A DNA stretch of 64,000 nucleotides from Candidatus Parepulonipiscium sp. PG-Nuni2H_MBin01 (lineage in GTDB: Bacteria; Bacillota; Clostridia; Lachnospirales; Cellulosilyticaceae): positions 1 to 64,000 of the forward strand of contig MDJM01000003.1 of NCBI GenBank assembly GCA_001994995.1. Reading direction: 5' to 3'. How positions within the stretch are numbered: the first letter of the stretch is position 1; every line of letters begins with the position of its first letter. The position numbers and the translations under genes were made by a program. Positions 1 through 8,076 of the stretch are shown here, piece after piece. The notes beneath the pieces were generated by a model. The model made no database searches, was not told where the DNA came from, and saw only the letters and a program-made list of their open reading frames with translations.

Positions 1-1
1 G

Positions 2-31
2 AAAAAACACCTTTTGACAAGGTATTTTTTC
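2..31. terminator. Intrinsic terminator at left edge
   Basis: A stem of 12 pairs with one mismatch (2-13 with 19-30) is flanked by six A and six T. It can therefore end transcription in either direction. It probably closes a gene that lies to the left of the window. Confidence 0.75.
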
Positions 32-42
32 TAAAATTTATG

Positions 43-84
43 AGGTTACTTACTCACGACTGAAGTCACGAGTTTGCGTAACCT
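43..84 (+). promoter_or_regulatory. Extended leader hairpin before the EutN operon
   Basis: Outer stem AGGTTAC/GTAACCT (43-49 with 78-84), inner stem ACTC/GAGT (52-55 with 70-73), a 2x2 internal loop, then GAC/GTC closing a TGAA loop. The motif GACTGAAGTC followed by GTTCAATC also resembles right-end hairpins of IS200/IS605 elements as I remember them. Either reading, a regulatory RNA or a transposon-end relic, is possible. Confidence 0.45.
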
Positions 85-85
85 G

Positions 86-117
86 TTCAATCAAAGGGCG
101 ATTGAGCCCTTTTTATT
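86..117 (+). terminator. Terminator with a competing stem, possible attenuator
   Basis: AAAGGGC (93-99) pairs with GCCCTTT (106-112) and is followed by a T-rich run, a standard terminator. TCAATC (87-92) can instead pair with GATTGA (100-105), and the two stems exclude each other. Only about 20 bases separate the terminator from the next start codon, so transcription of the EutN operon probably has to pass through it. Confidence 0.55.
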
Positions 118-138
118 ATTATAGTTAGGGTGATTATG

Positions 139-375
139 ATGATATTAGGAGAAGTAGTTGGAAGAGTTGTTGCAACTAAAAAAGATGATAATTTGGTAGG
201 GTATAAATTGTTAATGATACAGACTGTAGGTGAAAATAATGTGATTGTAGCAGGAGATAAGTTAGGTGCTGGAGTGGGTGAATATGTAATTGTAGCTTTA
301 CAATATGCAGATTTAATGGATGCGGTTGTAGTTGGAATTGTAGATGAAAAGCCGATGTTTAAGGAGATGAAATAG
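139..375 (+). CDS. EutN/CcmL-family microcompartment vertex protein
   Basis: A 78-residue protein of the pentameric family that caps the vertices of bacterial microcompartments. It opens MILGEVVGRVVAT, has KLLMIQ (23-28), the family glycine turn GAGVGE (43-48) and the closing strand DAVVVGIVD (61-69), and its length is normal. In-frame GTG 130 and ATG 136 precede the chosen ATG 139, which sits 6 bases after AGGGTG. It is the first gene of an operon and abuts the flavoprotein gene with no gap. No hexameric shell protein (Pfam BMC domain) is in the window. Either the shell genes lie to the left or this is an isolated family member with another job. Recognition is by motif and length. Confidence 0.85.
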   Translation: MILGEVVGRVVATKKDDNLVGYKLLMIQTVGENNVIVAGDKLGAGVGEYVIVALQYADLMDAVVVGIVDEKPMFKEMK

Positions 376-1707
376 GTGAAAGTGATAATTGTTGGTGGAG
401 TAGCTGCTGGTATGTCGGCTGCGGCTAAAATTAAAAGGTTGGATAAAACTGCTGAAGTAATAGTTTATGAACAGGGTGAGCATATATCTTATGGAGCATG
501 TGGATTACCTTATTTTGTAGGTGGATTTAATGATGATTGCACTAAACTAATAGCGCGAAGTAAAAATGAATTTGAGAAGATGGGAATTATAGTTAAATTG
601 CAGCATGAAGTACTTAGCATAAAAGTTGAAGATAAAAAGGTGTTGGTACATAACCATAAGAGCAGTGAAACAATAATAGAAAGTTATGATAAATTAATGG
701 TAGCTACAGGTGCACATGTGGTGAAGCCAGATATTAAAGGAATAAATAGAGATGAAATTTGTTATTTAAAAACGTTAGAAGACGGCGTTAAACTAGAAGA
801 AGTTGCTAAGCAAACTGATATTCAAAATGTAGTTGTTGTTGGTGGAGGTTATATAGGAATAGAAGTAGTAGATGCTTTGCTACATCTGGGCAAACATGTT
901 ACTTGTGTAGAGTTTTCCGCTAATATATTAACATCTTTTGATATAGAAATAAGTGAATTTGCTAAAGAGGCATTAATAGCAGCAGGTGTTAAGTTGCATT
1001 TAACTGAAAGAGTAGAGGAATTTCGGGATGCGCCAAAAGGTTGTATGGTAGTTACAGATAAAGGGAGTTATCAAGCTGATTTGGTGATTATGGCCGTAGG
1101 GATAAAACCAAATACGCAGTTTTTAGAAAATACAGGTATGCTAATGGCTGAAAATGGTGCAATAGTAGTTGATAGGCAAATGCGTACTTCTATACCTAAT
1201 ATATATTCGGCTGGAGATTGTGCGCAGGTGTATCATAGAGGAATGAAGGAAAATGTATATTTACCGTTAGGTACAGTAGCTAATAAATGTGGACGTATTG
1301 CAGGTGAAAATATATTGGGTGCTCATAAAAGTTTTGTAGGTGCATTAGGCTCTGCTGGAATTAAGGTATGTAATTTAGAATTTGGAAGAACTGGCCTTGG
1401 TGAAGCTGATGCTAAAAAGTTAGGATTAAATTATAAAACTGTAATTGTAGAAAGTTATGACCATCCGAAATATTATCCAAATGCAACAGTGATTAAAATA
1501 AAATTAGTGTATGAGACAGGTACTAAAAAGCTTTTAGGAGCACAAGCAGCAGGAGAAAAAGGAGCTGTTTTGCGCGTTGATATGTTTGCAATTGCTATTC
1601 ATAATGGTATGACAACTGATGAACTCGGCATGACGGATTTAATATATGCACCACCTTTTGCAGGAGTTTGGGATGCTGTACACATTGCATGCAATTTAGC
1701 AAAGTAA
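376..1707 (+). CDS. CoA-disulfide reductase / NADH oxidase-family flavoprotein
   Basis: A 443-residue FAD- and NAD(P)H-dependent pyridine nucleotide-disulfide oxidoreductase. The FAD dinucleotide fold is at 4-17 (IVGGVAAGMSAAAK), the single redox Cys42 is in YGACGLPYFVGG, the NAD fold is at 152-164 (VVVVGGGYIG), the second FAD motif is at 277-283 (YSAGDCA), and a C-terminal dimerisation domain follows. One active-site Cys in CGLPY is typical of CoA-disulfide reductases and related NADH oxidases, so the substrate could be CoA disulfide, CoA persulfide or oxygen. The start is GTG directly after the stop of the EutN-like gene. Its place between a microcompartment vertex gene and CoA-transferase genes suggests a role in CoA redox or CoA-thiol recycling, which is inference. 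Confidence 0.85.
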   Translation: MKVIIVGGVAAGMSAAAKIKRLDKTAEVIVYEQGEHISYGACGLPYFVGGFNDDCTKLIARSKNEFEKMGIIVKLQHEVLSIKVEDKKVLVHNHKSSETIIESYDKLMVATGAHVVKPDIKGINRDEICYLKTLEDGVKLEEVAKQTDIQNVVVVGGGYIGIEVVDALLHLGKHVTCVEFSANILTSFDIEISEFAKEALIAAGVKLHLTERVEEFRDAPKGCMVVTDKGSYQADLVIMAVGIKPNTQFLENTGMLMAENGAIVVDRQMRTSIPNIYSAGDCAQVYHRGMKENVYLPLGTVANKCGRIAGENILGAHKSFVGALGSAGIKVCNLEFGRTGLGEADAKKLGLNYKTVIVESYDHPKYYPNATVIKIKLVYETGTKKLLGAQAAGEKGAVLRVDMFAIAIHNGMTTDELGMTDLIYAPPFAGVWDAVHIACNLAK

Positions 1708-1729
1708 GGTAAAAAAGGAGGTTGCAAGT

Positions 1730-1759
1730 ATGTTCTTGCGGGATTTGTATGAAAAATAA
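1730..1759 (+). other. Nine-codon ORF with an ideal ribosome binding site
   Basis: AAGGAGG at 1715-1721 is spaced 8 bases from ATG 1730, which opens a reading frame of only nine codons ending in TAA at 1757-1759. This short frame overlaps the likely start (ATG 1749) of the CoA-transferase alpha gene in another frame. It may be a leader peptide that couples translation to the next gene. Confidence 0.35.
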
Positions 1760-2555
1760 ATTGATGGATATTAGTAGCGCTGTAGAAATGATTAATGATG
1801 GTGACACTATAGGTATAGGTGGAAATGTTTTACATCGTGCTCCGATGGCATTAGTAAGAGAAATTGCAAGAGCTAGGAAAAAAGGATTACATGTTATAAA
1901 AACAGCAGGAGCTATGGATGTAGATTTACTTTGTGCTGCTAATAGTGTTAGTAGTGTATCAGCAGGATTTGTTAGTTATGAAAGTGAAATTGGTTTTTGT
2001 AACTTTTTTAGACAAGCGGTCCAAAATGGAACTGTTAAAGGTCATGAACATGCATGCTACACTATAATTTCAGCACTAAGAGCATCTGCATATGGAATAC
2101 CATTTATGCCTGTTAAGGGATTGCAAGTAAGTGACTTAGTAGATGTTAATGATTACTTTACAAAAATTAAAGACCCTTTTTCAGATGAACAGATTAGCGT
2201 AGTTAAAGCAATTAGACCAGATGTAACTATAATTCATGTGCAAGAAGCGGATGTATATGGCAATGTAAAGTTTTATGGACCAATTTATGATGACTATACA
2301 TTGGTTGCCGCTTCTAAAAAAGTTGTTATTTCAGCGGAAAAAATAGTAACATTTAATATAGAAAGTAAAGTTGACATCCCACATTTGATGGTAGATGCTG
2401 TGGTAGAAGTACAAAATGGTGCAGCTCCATGCTCATGTGCAACGTTATATGATATTGATATAAGTAGTATTAAAGCATTTAGGAGTGCTAACTTAGAAGA
2501 TTACTTAAATAAGTATGAAAAATTAGATAGAAGGACGGTGGATAATGAGCAATAG
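1749..2555 (+). CDS. CoA-transferase-fold protein, alpha subunit (GctA/IpdA-like)
   Basis: A 268-residue alpha subunit of the heterodimeric CoA-transferase superfamily (COG1788 type). It starts with the usual strand DGDTIGIGGN (17-26), followed by RAPMALVREIARA and later RPDVTIIHVQEADVYGN and HLMVDAVVEVQNGA. The frame stays open upstream to TTG 1722, but that codon touches the AAGGAGG at 1715-1721. ATG 1749 or ATG 1764 is more likely, possibly coupled to the nine-codon ORF at 1730. The gene overlaps its beta partner by 11 bases. The pair could be a true CoA transferase or, as in IpdAB, a hydrolase or lyase acting on acyl-CoA. The substrate cannot be read from the sequence. Confidence 0.8.
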   Translation: MKNKLMDISSAVEMINDGDTIGIGGNVLHRAPMALVREIARARKKGLHVIKTAGAMDVDLLCAANSVSSVSAGFVSYESEIGFCNFFRQAVQNGTVKGHEHACYTIISALRASAYGIPFMPVKGLQVSDLVDVNDYFTKIKDPFSDEQISVVKAIRPDVTIIHVQEADVYGNVKFYGPIYDDYTLVAASKKVVISAEKIVTFNIESKVDIPHLMVDAVVEVQNGAAPCSCATLYDIDISSIKAFRSANLEDYLNKYEKLDRRTVDNEQ

Positions 2556-3264
2556 GATAAGTGACATTATGGTGTGTGCAATGGCTAGATTAATTAAAAA
2601 TGAAAATACAGTATTTCATGGAGTTTCTTCACATATGCCAATGATTGCTACAATGTTAGCAAAAGCAACCCATGCGCCGGATGCAGTACATCTTAATATA
2701 CCTGGAGGAGTAGACCCACAAACACCTAATTTGCGTCATTACACAAGCGCAGGTAGCGAACTAACTGACAGCAGTATAGCTTCTATGCCTCTATCACAAA
2801 TATTTGATTTATCTATGCGTGGAGGGCTAGATGTAGCATTTTTAAGTGGTGTACAGTTTGATAATAGAGGTAATGTAAACGCTTCAGTCATAGGAGATTA
2901 TAATAAACCAAAAGTAAAAATGCCAGGTGGAGCTGGTAGTGCTGTATTAATTCCCACTGTAAAAACAGCTATAATTTGGAGAACAAAACATGATATACGG
3001 ACTTTTGTAAAAAAGGTAGATTTTGTTACTACTAAAGGAAATGTAAAATATATAATAACTCCACTGTGCATATTTAAAATGTATGAAGGCGAACTAATAC
3101 TAGATTTTATTCACCCTACATCTAATATTGATGAAATAGCTGCTAATACTGAATTTGATATACGCTATATTGATATAAAATATACTCCATTGCCTACATT
3201 AGCAGAAATGAATATACTAAATCAAATTGACCCTAATGATTACCGAAATATTGAATTCAAATAA
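2545..3264 (+). CDS. CoA-transferase-fold protein, beta subunit, catalytic Glu apparently absent
   Basis: A 239-residue beta subunit (COG2057 type), recognisable by LDVAFLSGVQFDNRGNVN, VIGDYNKPKVKMPGGAGS and KKVDFVTTKG, all close to glutaconate CoA-transferase GctB as I recall it. At the position where GctB carries its acyl-accepting Glu (VESG), this protein reads NIPGG (51-55), which places Ile52 where Glu is expected. The related IpdAB enzyme of actinobacteria also lacks that Glu and hydrolyses a ring in a CoA thioester. A non-transferase reaction is therefore plausible here. It is translationally coupled to the alpha gene and closed by a strong terminator. Confidence 0.8.
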   Translation: MSNRISDIMVCAMARLIKNENTVFHGVSSHMPMIATMLAKATHAPDAVHLNIPGGVDPQTPNLRHYTSAGSELTDSSIASMPLSQIFDLSMRGGLDVAFLSGVQFDNRGNVNASVIGDYNKPKVKMPGGAGSAVLIPTVKTAIIWRTKHDIRTFVKKVDFVTTKGNVKYIITPLCIFKMYEGELILDFIHPTSNIDEIAANTEFDIRYIDIKYTPLPTLAEMNILNQIDPNDYRNIEFK

Positions 3265-3292
3265 CCTTCTAAATTTAGAAGGTTATTTTTTA
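3263..3292 (+). terminator. Terminator of the EutN/CoA operon
   Basis: A perfect 11-pair inverted repeat AACCTTCTAAA/TTTAGAAGGTT (3263-3284) overlaps the stop codon of the beta-subunit gene and is followed by a T-run. Confidence 0.9.
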
Positions 3293-3350
3293 TTATTTAT
3301 ATTAAATTAGGACATACTAAACCTATATTAATTTGATGGAAGGTGAGCAT

Positions 3351-4979
3351 GTGAGAATTATAGTAATAGGAGCAGTTGCAGCAGGTACATCTGCGGCAGC
3401 TAAAGCGAGGCGTAACAATGATGCCGCTGAAATTGTTATATATGAAAAAGATTTATTCATTTCTTATGCAATATGTGGTATGCCATATTTTATCGGAGGA
3501 GAAGTTGAGGATATAGACGAACTTACACCAAGGGATGTGGAGTTTTTTAAGAAAAAACATAATATTGATGTATTTATTGGTCATGAAGTTATAGATGTAG
3601 ATGTTGACCTTAAGACTGTAACTGTAAAAAATCTAACTACCCAAACTATTATAGTAGATAAATATGATAAGCTTGTATTTTCAACTGGAGCAACTGTGGC
3701 TAAACCAAATATAGAAGGATTAGATAAGCCCAATGTATTTTTCCTTAGAACTATTGCGAATGCTCAAGATATAAAACATTATATTAAGGTAAATAATCCA
3801 AAAAATGCAATTGTAGTAGGGTCTGGATTTGTTGGGTTTGAGATTATGGAGAACCTTATGCATTTAGGGGTAGATGTGACATTGCTGGATGCTGCAGATA
3901 AGCTTACTAAAAACTTGGATGCAGATATGGCAAAATATTTGGAGAAGATTTTACTTGGTAAAAATGTTAAAGTTCTTACTAGTCAACATATTACGCAAAT
4001 TACTGACGAAGGAATTAAATTAGCCAATAATACTACTTTAGCAACTGACATGATTATTATGGCAACAGGAGTTCGTCCTAATGTGGATTTGGCTAAAAGT
4101 GTTGGTATAGTTATAGGAGAAATGGGCGGCATTAAAGTTGATAGGCATATGAAGACTAATATTGACGATGTATATGCATGTGGGGATTGTATTGAGACGT
4201 TTTCAAGAGTTACTGGGGGTGTTGTATATCAGGCTATGGCTACTGTGGCTAATAAAACTGGCCGTATAGCAGGAGATAATTTAACTGGTGGAACATCATT
4301 TTATGCTGGTGGTCTTGGTACTGGCATTTTTAAGTTATTTAACTACACTATTGCAAGTACTGGTATTAATGAGGCAGAAGCGATTTCACTGGGGTATGAT
4401 ATTCAAGTGTGCCATAATATAAAACCAAATAAACCTTTATATATGGATGGTAAGGAGATGGTTATTAAGGCTATTGCGGATAAAAAATTTGGTAGACTGC
4501 TAGGTGTGCAAATTATTGGACAAGATGGTGTAGATAAACGAATAGATGTATTTGCTACGCTAATTACGTATGAAGCTAAAGTTCAGGAAATCTTTGATAT
4601 TGATTTAGCTTATGCGCCTCCTTTTTCAACTACAAAAGACCCTGTAATTTATACTGGAATGATTTTAGACAATGCCTTGAATAATGAATGCCCTTTAATA
4701 CGTGCTGATGATATTCATAAACTCGGTGCAGAAGTTCAGATTGTGGATGTAAGAAGTAATAGCGATTACATTAATAAGGGACATGTGGAAGGTGCGATTA
4801 ATATTCCTCATGCCAAGCTGAGGGATAATTTAGATAAACTTAATAAAGACAAGCCTGTTGTTGTGTATTGTAATAAAGGGGTAACAGGCAATGCAGCGCA
4901 AAATATATTAATCAATAACGGATTTAAATATGTATACAATTTATCAGGGGGACAAAAATTTTATAAAGGGACTAGATAG
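3351..4979 (+). CDS. CoA-disulfide reductase-like flavoprotein fused to rhodanese
   Basis: A 542-residue fusion. Residues 1 to about 445 are a second pyridine nucleotide-disulfide oxidoreductase with FAD motif VIGAVAAGTSAAAK, redox Cys42 in YAICGMPYFIGG, NAD motif IVVGSGFVGFE and FAD motif YACGDC. Residues from about 450 form a rhodanese domain with VDVRSNSDY and active Cys507 in VVYCNKGV. CoADR-rhodanese fusions elsewhere reduce polysulfide or CoA persulfide with NADH. GTG 3351 is preferred to upstream TTG 3333 and ATG 3336, because GGAAGG (3338-3343) is spaced 7 bases from it. It is a separate transcript from the neighbouring CoA operon but has the same chemistry, so the two may cooperate. 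Confidence 0.88.
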   Translation: MRIIVIGAVAAGTSAAAKARRNNDAAEIVIYEKDLFISYAICGMPYFIGGEVEDIDELTPRDVEFFKKKHNIDVFIGHEVIDVDVDLKTVTVKNLTTQTIIVDKYDKLVFSTGATVAKPNIEGLDKPNVFFLRTIANAQDIKHYIKVNNPKNAIVVGSGFVGFEIMENLMHLGVDVTLLDAADKLTKNLDADMAKYLEKILLGKNVKVLTSQHITQITDEGIKLANNTTLATDMIIMATGVRPNVDLAKSVGIVIGEMGGIKVDRHMKTNIDDVYACGDCIETFSRVTGGVVYQAMATVANKTGRIAGDNLTGGTSFYAGGLGTGIFKLFNYTIASTGINEAEAISLGYDIQVCHNIKPNKPLYMDGKEMVIKAIADKKFGRLLGVQIIGQDGVDKRIDVFATLITYEAKVQEIFDIDLAYAPPFSTTKDPVIYTGMILDNALNNECPLIRADDIHKLGAEVQIVDVRSNSDYINKGHVEGAINIPHAKLRDNLDKLNKDKPVVVYCNKGVTGNAAQNILINNGFKYVYNLSGGQKFYKGTR

Positions 4980-5049
4980 AATAGTCTAATTATATAGTTT
5001 ATTTAATTAAATTTATTATTTATATAACATAATACAAAACAAAGTACAA

Positions 5050-5082
5050 GATATACAGTTGTTAAAATTGTATGTCTTTTTT
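5050..5082 (+). terminator. Terminator after the rhodanese fusion gene
   Basis: GATATACA (5050-5057) pairs with TGTATGTC (5069-5076) with one G-T wobble, followed by six T. Confidence 0.8.
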
Positions 5083-5148
5083 AGTTTTATTTGCATAGAC
5101 TATTACATGGGTACGCTGTAATTAAATGAGTAATGGGGAGGGATGTAT

Positions 5149-6822
5149 ATGGATAGAGTGAGAAATATGTCAGTTTGGAAGAAATGGTTAATCTCGAACG
5201 GTATGGTTGGTGTGGCCTCGGCAATAATTATTTGGGCAGTAATTATCGGGCTAAATACTACTAAAAATAAATTTGAAGATTTTATAGACAATTCCTACAG
5301 GCTAGAAAATAGTATTCAGGACAACACTTCATTAGTATTATCTATTGCTAAAGATATTAGAGATTTACAAATTAATCCCATTAATGTTACTGCAAGAATT
5401 GAAGAATTAACAGATACAATAAATAAGTTAAATACAGATGTACATATATTAACTGCTGAATTAGCTGATTTTGGAATAAGCATAAGCGATTACCAGCAAA
5501 AGGTTGAAGAGTGGTTAGTTGTAGGGGAAATAATTTTATATGATATTGCTATAGGAGATGTGGAAGATGCTCAGTATAGAATAATAAATGAGTGTACTCC
5601 TGCTGTTGAGGAAGTTATAGATGAGGCTAATAAAATAACAACTATCTTAAGTACAACTGCCCAAGAAGATATTGATACTAATGTTAGAATTAGCGAAATT
5701 ATAATTTACGTATCAATCGTTGCGGTGATAATTGTAAATATATTATCTATTATTGTTATAATTGTAATGGGGAAATCTATAATTGGTCCGTTACATCAAA
5801 TTAGAGATGTTATTGAGGAGCTAGAGCAAGGCAATTATGATGTATGGATTAAGTATACATCTAAAGATGAGTTGGGTGTTGTAGCTGAAAAATTAAGAGA
5901 TATGATACGAAGTACAGGGGAATTATTAAAAGATGTTTCTAACAATTTAGAGGGTATTGCGCAAGGAGATTTAACATTGAAACCATCCGTGCAATATAGA
6001 GGTATATTTAAAGTGATGGAAACTTCTATTAATAAGATTAATATACAAATAGGTGAGGTTATTAATCAGATAAAAGAAAGTTCTAGGCAAATCACTACTG
6101 GTGCTGAAGATATTGCAAAAGATTCTTGCGCTATCTCTTTTAAAGTTGAGGAACAAGAATTAATTATTGGAAGCTTTATTGATGCAACTGATAGAATTTC
6201 TGATAACACAAATGCTACTATAAGGCATATGGCAGTTACATTAGATGCATCTAATACTACAAAAACTAAGGTAGAATATAGTAGTGATATGATGTCAAAA
6301 ATGTTACAGTCTATGAGCGAAATAAGTGCATCTAGCAAAAGTGTATCTAATATTACAAAGATAATTCAAGGAATTGCTTCTCAAACGAATTTATTAGCAC
6401 TAAATGCGGCTATTGAGGCGGCTAGAGCGGGGGATTCGGGTAAAGGATTTTCTGTAGTGGCAAATGAAATCAGAGACCTTGCCAATAAAAGCTCTGAGAC
6501 TGTAAAAGAGATAGATAAAGTAATTCAGCAAAGTTTAATTAGCGTGGAAAATGGTGAAACGCAAGTTCAAGAAACTGCTAAAATATTAGAAGAGATAGCA
6601 ATTAGTATGGATGATTCGGCAAAATTAATGGCTGAGCAGGAATTAACAACAGAAACTCAGAAACATTTATTAGTTGAATTAATTGAAAAAAGTAGTGAGC
6701 TAAATAAAGCTATAGAAGAAAATGCAGCGATATTTAGAAATACAGCGGTAGTGGGGCAAGAGTTAGCAGTACAATCTGAACTACTAGCAACACAAGTAGA
6801 AAAGTTTAAGGCACATATCTAA
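5149..6822 (+). CDS. Methyl-accepting chemotaxis protein
   Basis: A 557-residue chemoreceptor. Transmembrane segments lie near 14-35 and 184-210 and bracket a roughly 150-residue helical extracellular sensor (four-helix-bundle type by its heptad look). A HAMP domain (about 212-265) and the cytoplasmic signalling hairpin follow. The invariant tip is clear ([20 protein letters not shown], then [12 protein letters not shown]). ATG 5149 is chosen over ATG 5143 because GGAGG is only one base from the latter. It is a single-gene unit with no che genes nearby, and the ligand is unknown. Confidence 0.92.
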   Translation: MDRVRNMSVWKKWLISNGMVGVASAIIIWAVIIGLNTTKNKFEDFIDNSYRLENSIQDNTSLVLSIAKDIRDLQINPINVTARIEELTDTINKLNTDVHILTAELADFGISISDYQQKVEEWLVVGEIILYDIAIGDVEDAQYRIINECTPAVEEVIDEANKITTILSTTAQEDIDTNVRISEIIIYVSIVAVIIVNILSIIVIIVMGKSIIGPLHQIRDVIEELEQGNYDVWIKYTSKDELGVVAEKLRDMIRSTGELLKDVSNNLEGIAQGDLTLKPSVQYRGIFKVMETSINKINIQIGEVINQIKESSRQITTGAEDIAKDSCAISFKVEEQELIIGSFIDATDRISDNTNATIRHMAVTLDASNTTKTKVEYSSDMMSKMLQSMSEISASSKSVSNITKIIQGIASQTNLLALNAAIEAARAGDSGKGFSVVANEIRDLANKSSETVKEIDKVIQQSLISVENGETQVQETAKILEEIAISMDDSAKLMAEQELTTETQKHLLVELIEKSSELNKAIEENAAIFRNTAVVGQELAVQSELLATQVEKFKAHI

Positions 6823-6827
6823 AAAAC

Positions 6828-6858
6828 CATATCGGCTATATAGTCGATATGATTTTTT
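6828..6858 (+). terminator. Terminator of the chemoreceptor gene
   Basis: CATATCGGC (6828-6836) pairs with GTCGATATG (6843-6851, one G-T pair), followed by a T-run. Confidence 0.85.
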
Positions 6859-6912
6859 TAAGATGATTTACATATACTAGTAGTAGTCCAAAATTATTTA
6901 AGGAGGGCTCTT

Positions 6913-7698
6913 ATGGATTTATTTAAAGGAATGGGTAAATTTGGTTTAGAACATTTAGAAGGAATATCGGCTAAAGCAGAGCCAGAAAAAAAGATAGAAA
7001 AAAAAGTGAAAGTAGAAGTAACTCTGCAAGAAAAAATAGATGATGCATTGTATAATAAAAAAGTTACATGTCCAATATGTGACACTAATTTTATAACGGT
7101 AAGTATTAAGTCTAACAAAAATAGGTTTATTAGAACAGATGATGATTTAAAACCTTATTATACTTTGGTAGACCCAATTTTATATGATGTAATTCATTGT
7201 GCATGTGGGTATACTGCACTTAGTAGTACTTTTATGCACACTTTGCCTACTCAAAGAAAGATGATACGCGAGCAAATTTGTGCTAGTTTTCAACCAATGT
7301 ATTTAAACTATGAGCGCACTGTGGAAGAAAGTATTGAACTTTATAGATTGGCTTTACTAGTTTGTGTTATAAAAAAGGGTAAAGATTTAGAAAAGGCTAT
7401 TTTATGTTTACGTTTAGCTTGGTTATGCAGAGATGTAAATGATAAGGAAAATGAAAACATGTATTTAGAAAATGCCTTGTCTTTTTTTGAAACTTCTATA
7501 GAGAAAGATACGTATCCTGCGTTAGGGGTAGATTTTCATAAAGCTAGTTATCTAATTGCGGTTCTTGCTTATGAATGTGGGCAATATGAGAAAAGTTTAA
7601 GAACTCTTGGACGTGTTATAGCAGAGCGTAATGTAAACGCTAAAATTAAAGATAGATTACTAGATTTTAAACCAAAAGTATTAGCAAAATTAAAATAA
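6913..7698 (+). CDS. DUF2225 zinc-binding protein
   Basis: A 261-residue protein of the DUF2225 family. A charged N-terminal stretch is followed by CPIC (about 54-57) and CACG, which form the family's presumed zinc site, with the typical NPILYDV-like segment (here DPILYDVIHCACGYTA). The C-terminal half is helical with TPR-like pairs (AILCLRLAWLCRD, ALSFFETSI, KASYLIAVLAYECGQYEKSLRTLGRVI). The function of the family is unknown. The start has AAGGAGGG 5 bases upstream. It is a monocistronic unit between two terminators. Confidence 0.82.
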   Translation: MDLFKGMGKFGLEHLEGISAKAEPEKKIEKKVKVEVTLQEKIDDALYNKKVTCPICDTNFITVSIKSNKNRFIRTDDDLKPYYTLVDPILYDVIHCACGYTALSSTFMHTLPTQRKMIREQICASFQPMYLNYERTVEESIELYRLALLVCVIKKGKDLEKAILCLRLAWLCRDVNDKENENMYLENALSFFETSIEKDTYPALGVDFHKASYLIAVLAYECGQYEKSLRTLGRVIAERNVNAKIKDRLLDFKPKVLAKLK

Positions 7699-7702
7699 AA
7701 AT

Positions 7703-7732
7703 ATGGAGCCGATAATATAAGGCTCCATTTTT
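7703..7732 (+). terminator. Terminator after the DUF2225 gene
   Basis: A perfect 8-pair stem ATGGAGCC/GGCTCCAT (7703-7710 with 7721-7728) followed by T-rich sequence. Confidence 0.88.
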
Positions 7733-7800
7733 CTGTTGAAATATCTTCAAACATGCGATAAAATTTAGGTAAATATAAAACTAGAAAGGATTATTTATAA

Positions 7801-8055
7801 ATGGAAGAACTTTTTAAAGCTATAGAAGACAAAATTTATCAGGCAGGTTATACACAAAAGGTAAGTGCGGAGGAAATTTATGACTTTATTAATAACGAAA
7901 TTGAGGACAAGTTGTCAGGCAGTTATATTCTTATGTCAAAACCAGCAGATGATACTGTGTTTGAATATAAAATAGAAATTTTTGAGGATGATTTTAATCT
8001 ATCGTATATTAAAATTATTAAAGCTGGGCAAGAATTTTTTGTAGATTTAGACTAA
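7801..8055 (+). CDS. Small acidic protein upstream of polC, unknown
   Basis: An 84-residue soluble acidic protein that I do not recognise. It looks like a small alpha/beta fold, with an N-terminal helix pair (MEELFKAIEDKIYQAGYT, SAEEIYDFINNEIEDKL) and then strands with a YKIEIFEDDFNLSYIKII pattern. It lies 21 bases upstream of polC and probably shares its transcript. No catalytic motif is visible. A role linked to replication is suggested only by position. Confidence 0.65.
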   Translation: MEELFKAIEDKIYQAGYTQKVSAEEIYDFINNEIEDKLSGSYILMSKPADDTVFEYKIEIFEDDFNLSYIKIIKAGQEFFVDLD

Positions 8056-8076
8056 ACACGGAAAGGAAGGAATAAT

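Noticed and set aside
81-93. GTTCAATC tail as the T-arm of a tRNA
   Set aside because: No anticodon stem or acceptor stem can be drawn around it. The stems seen are of a hairpin-terminator type.
3333-3350. Longer N-terminus of the rhodanese-fusion flavoprotein
   Set aside because: The upstream TTG and ATG lie in or before the Shine-Dalgarno that serves GTG 3351, and the FAD motif starts directly after GTG.
6066-6338. ORF on the minus strand inside the chemoreceptor gene
   Set aside because: A shadow of the plus-strand gene, without ribosome site or recognisable protein features.
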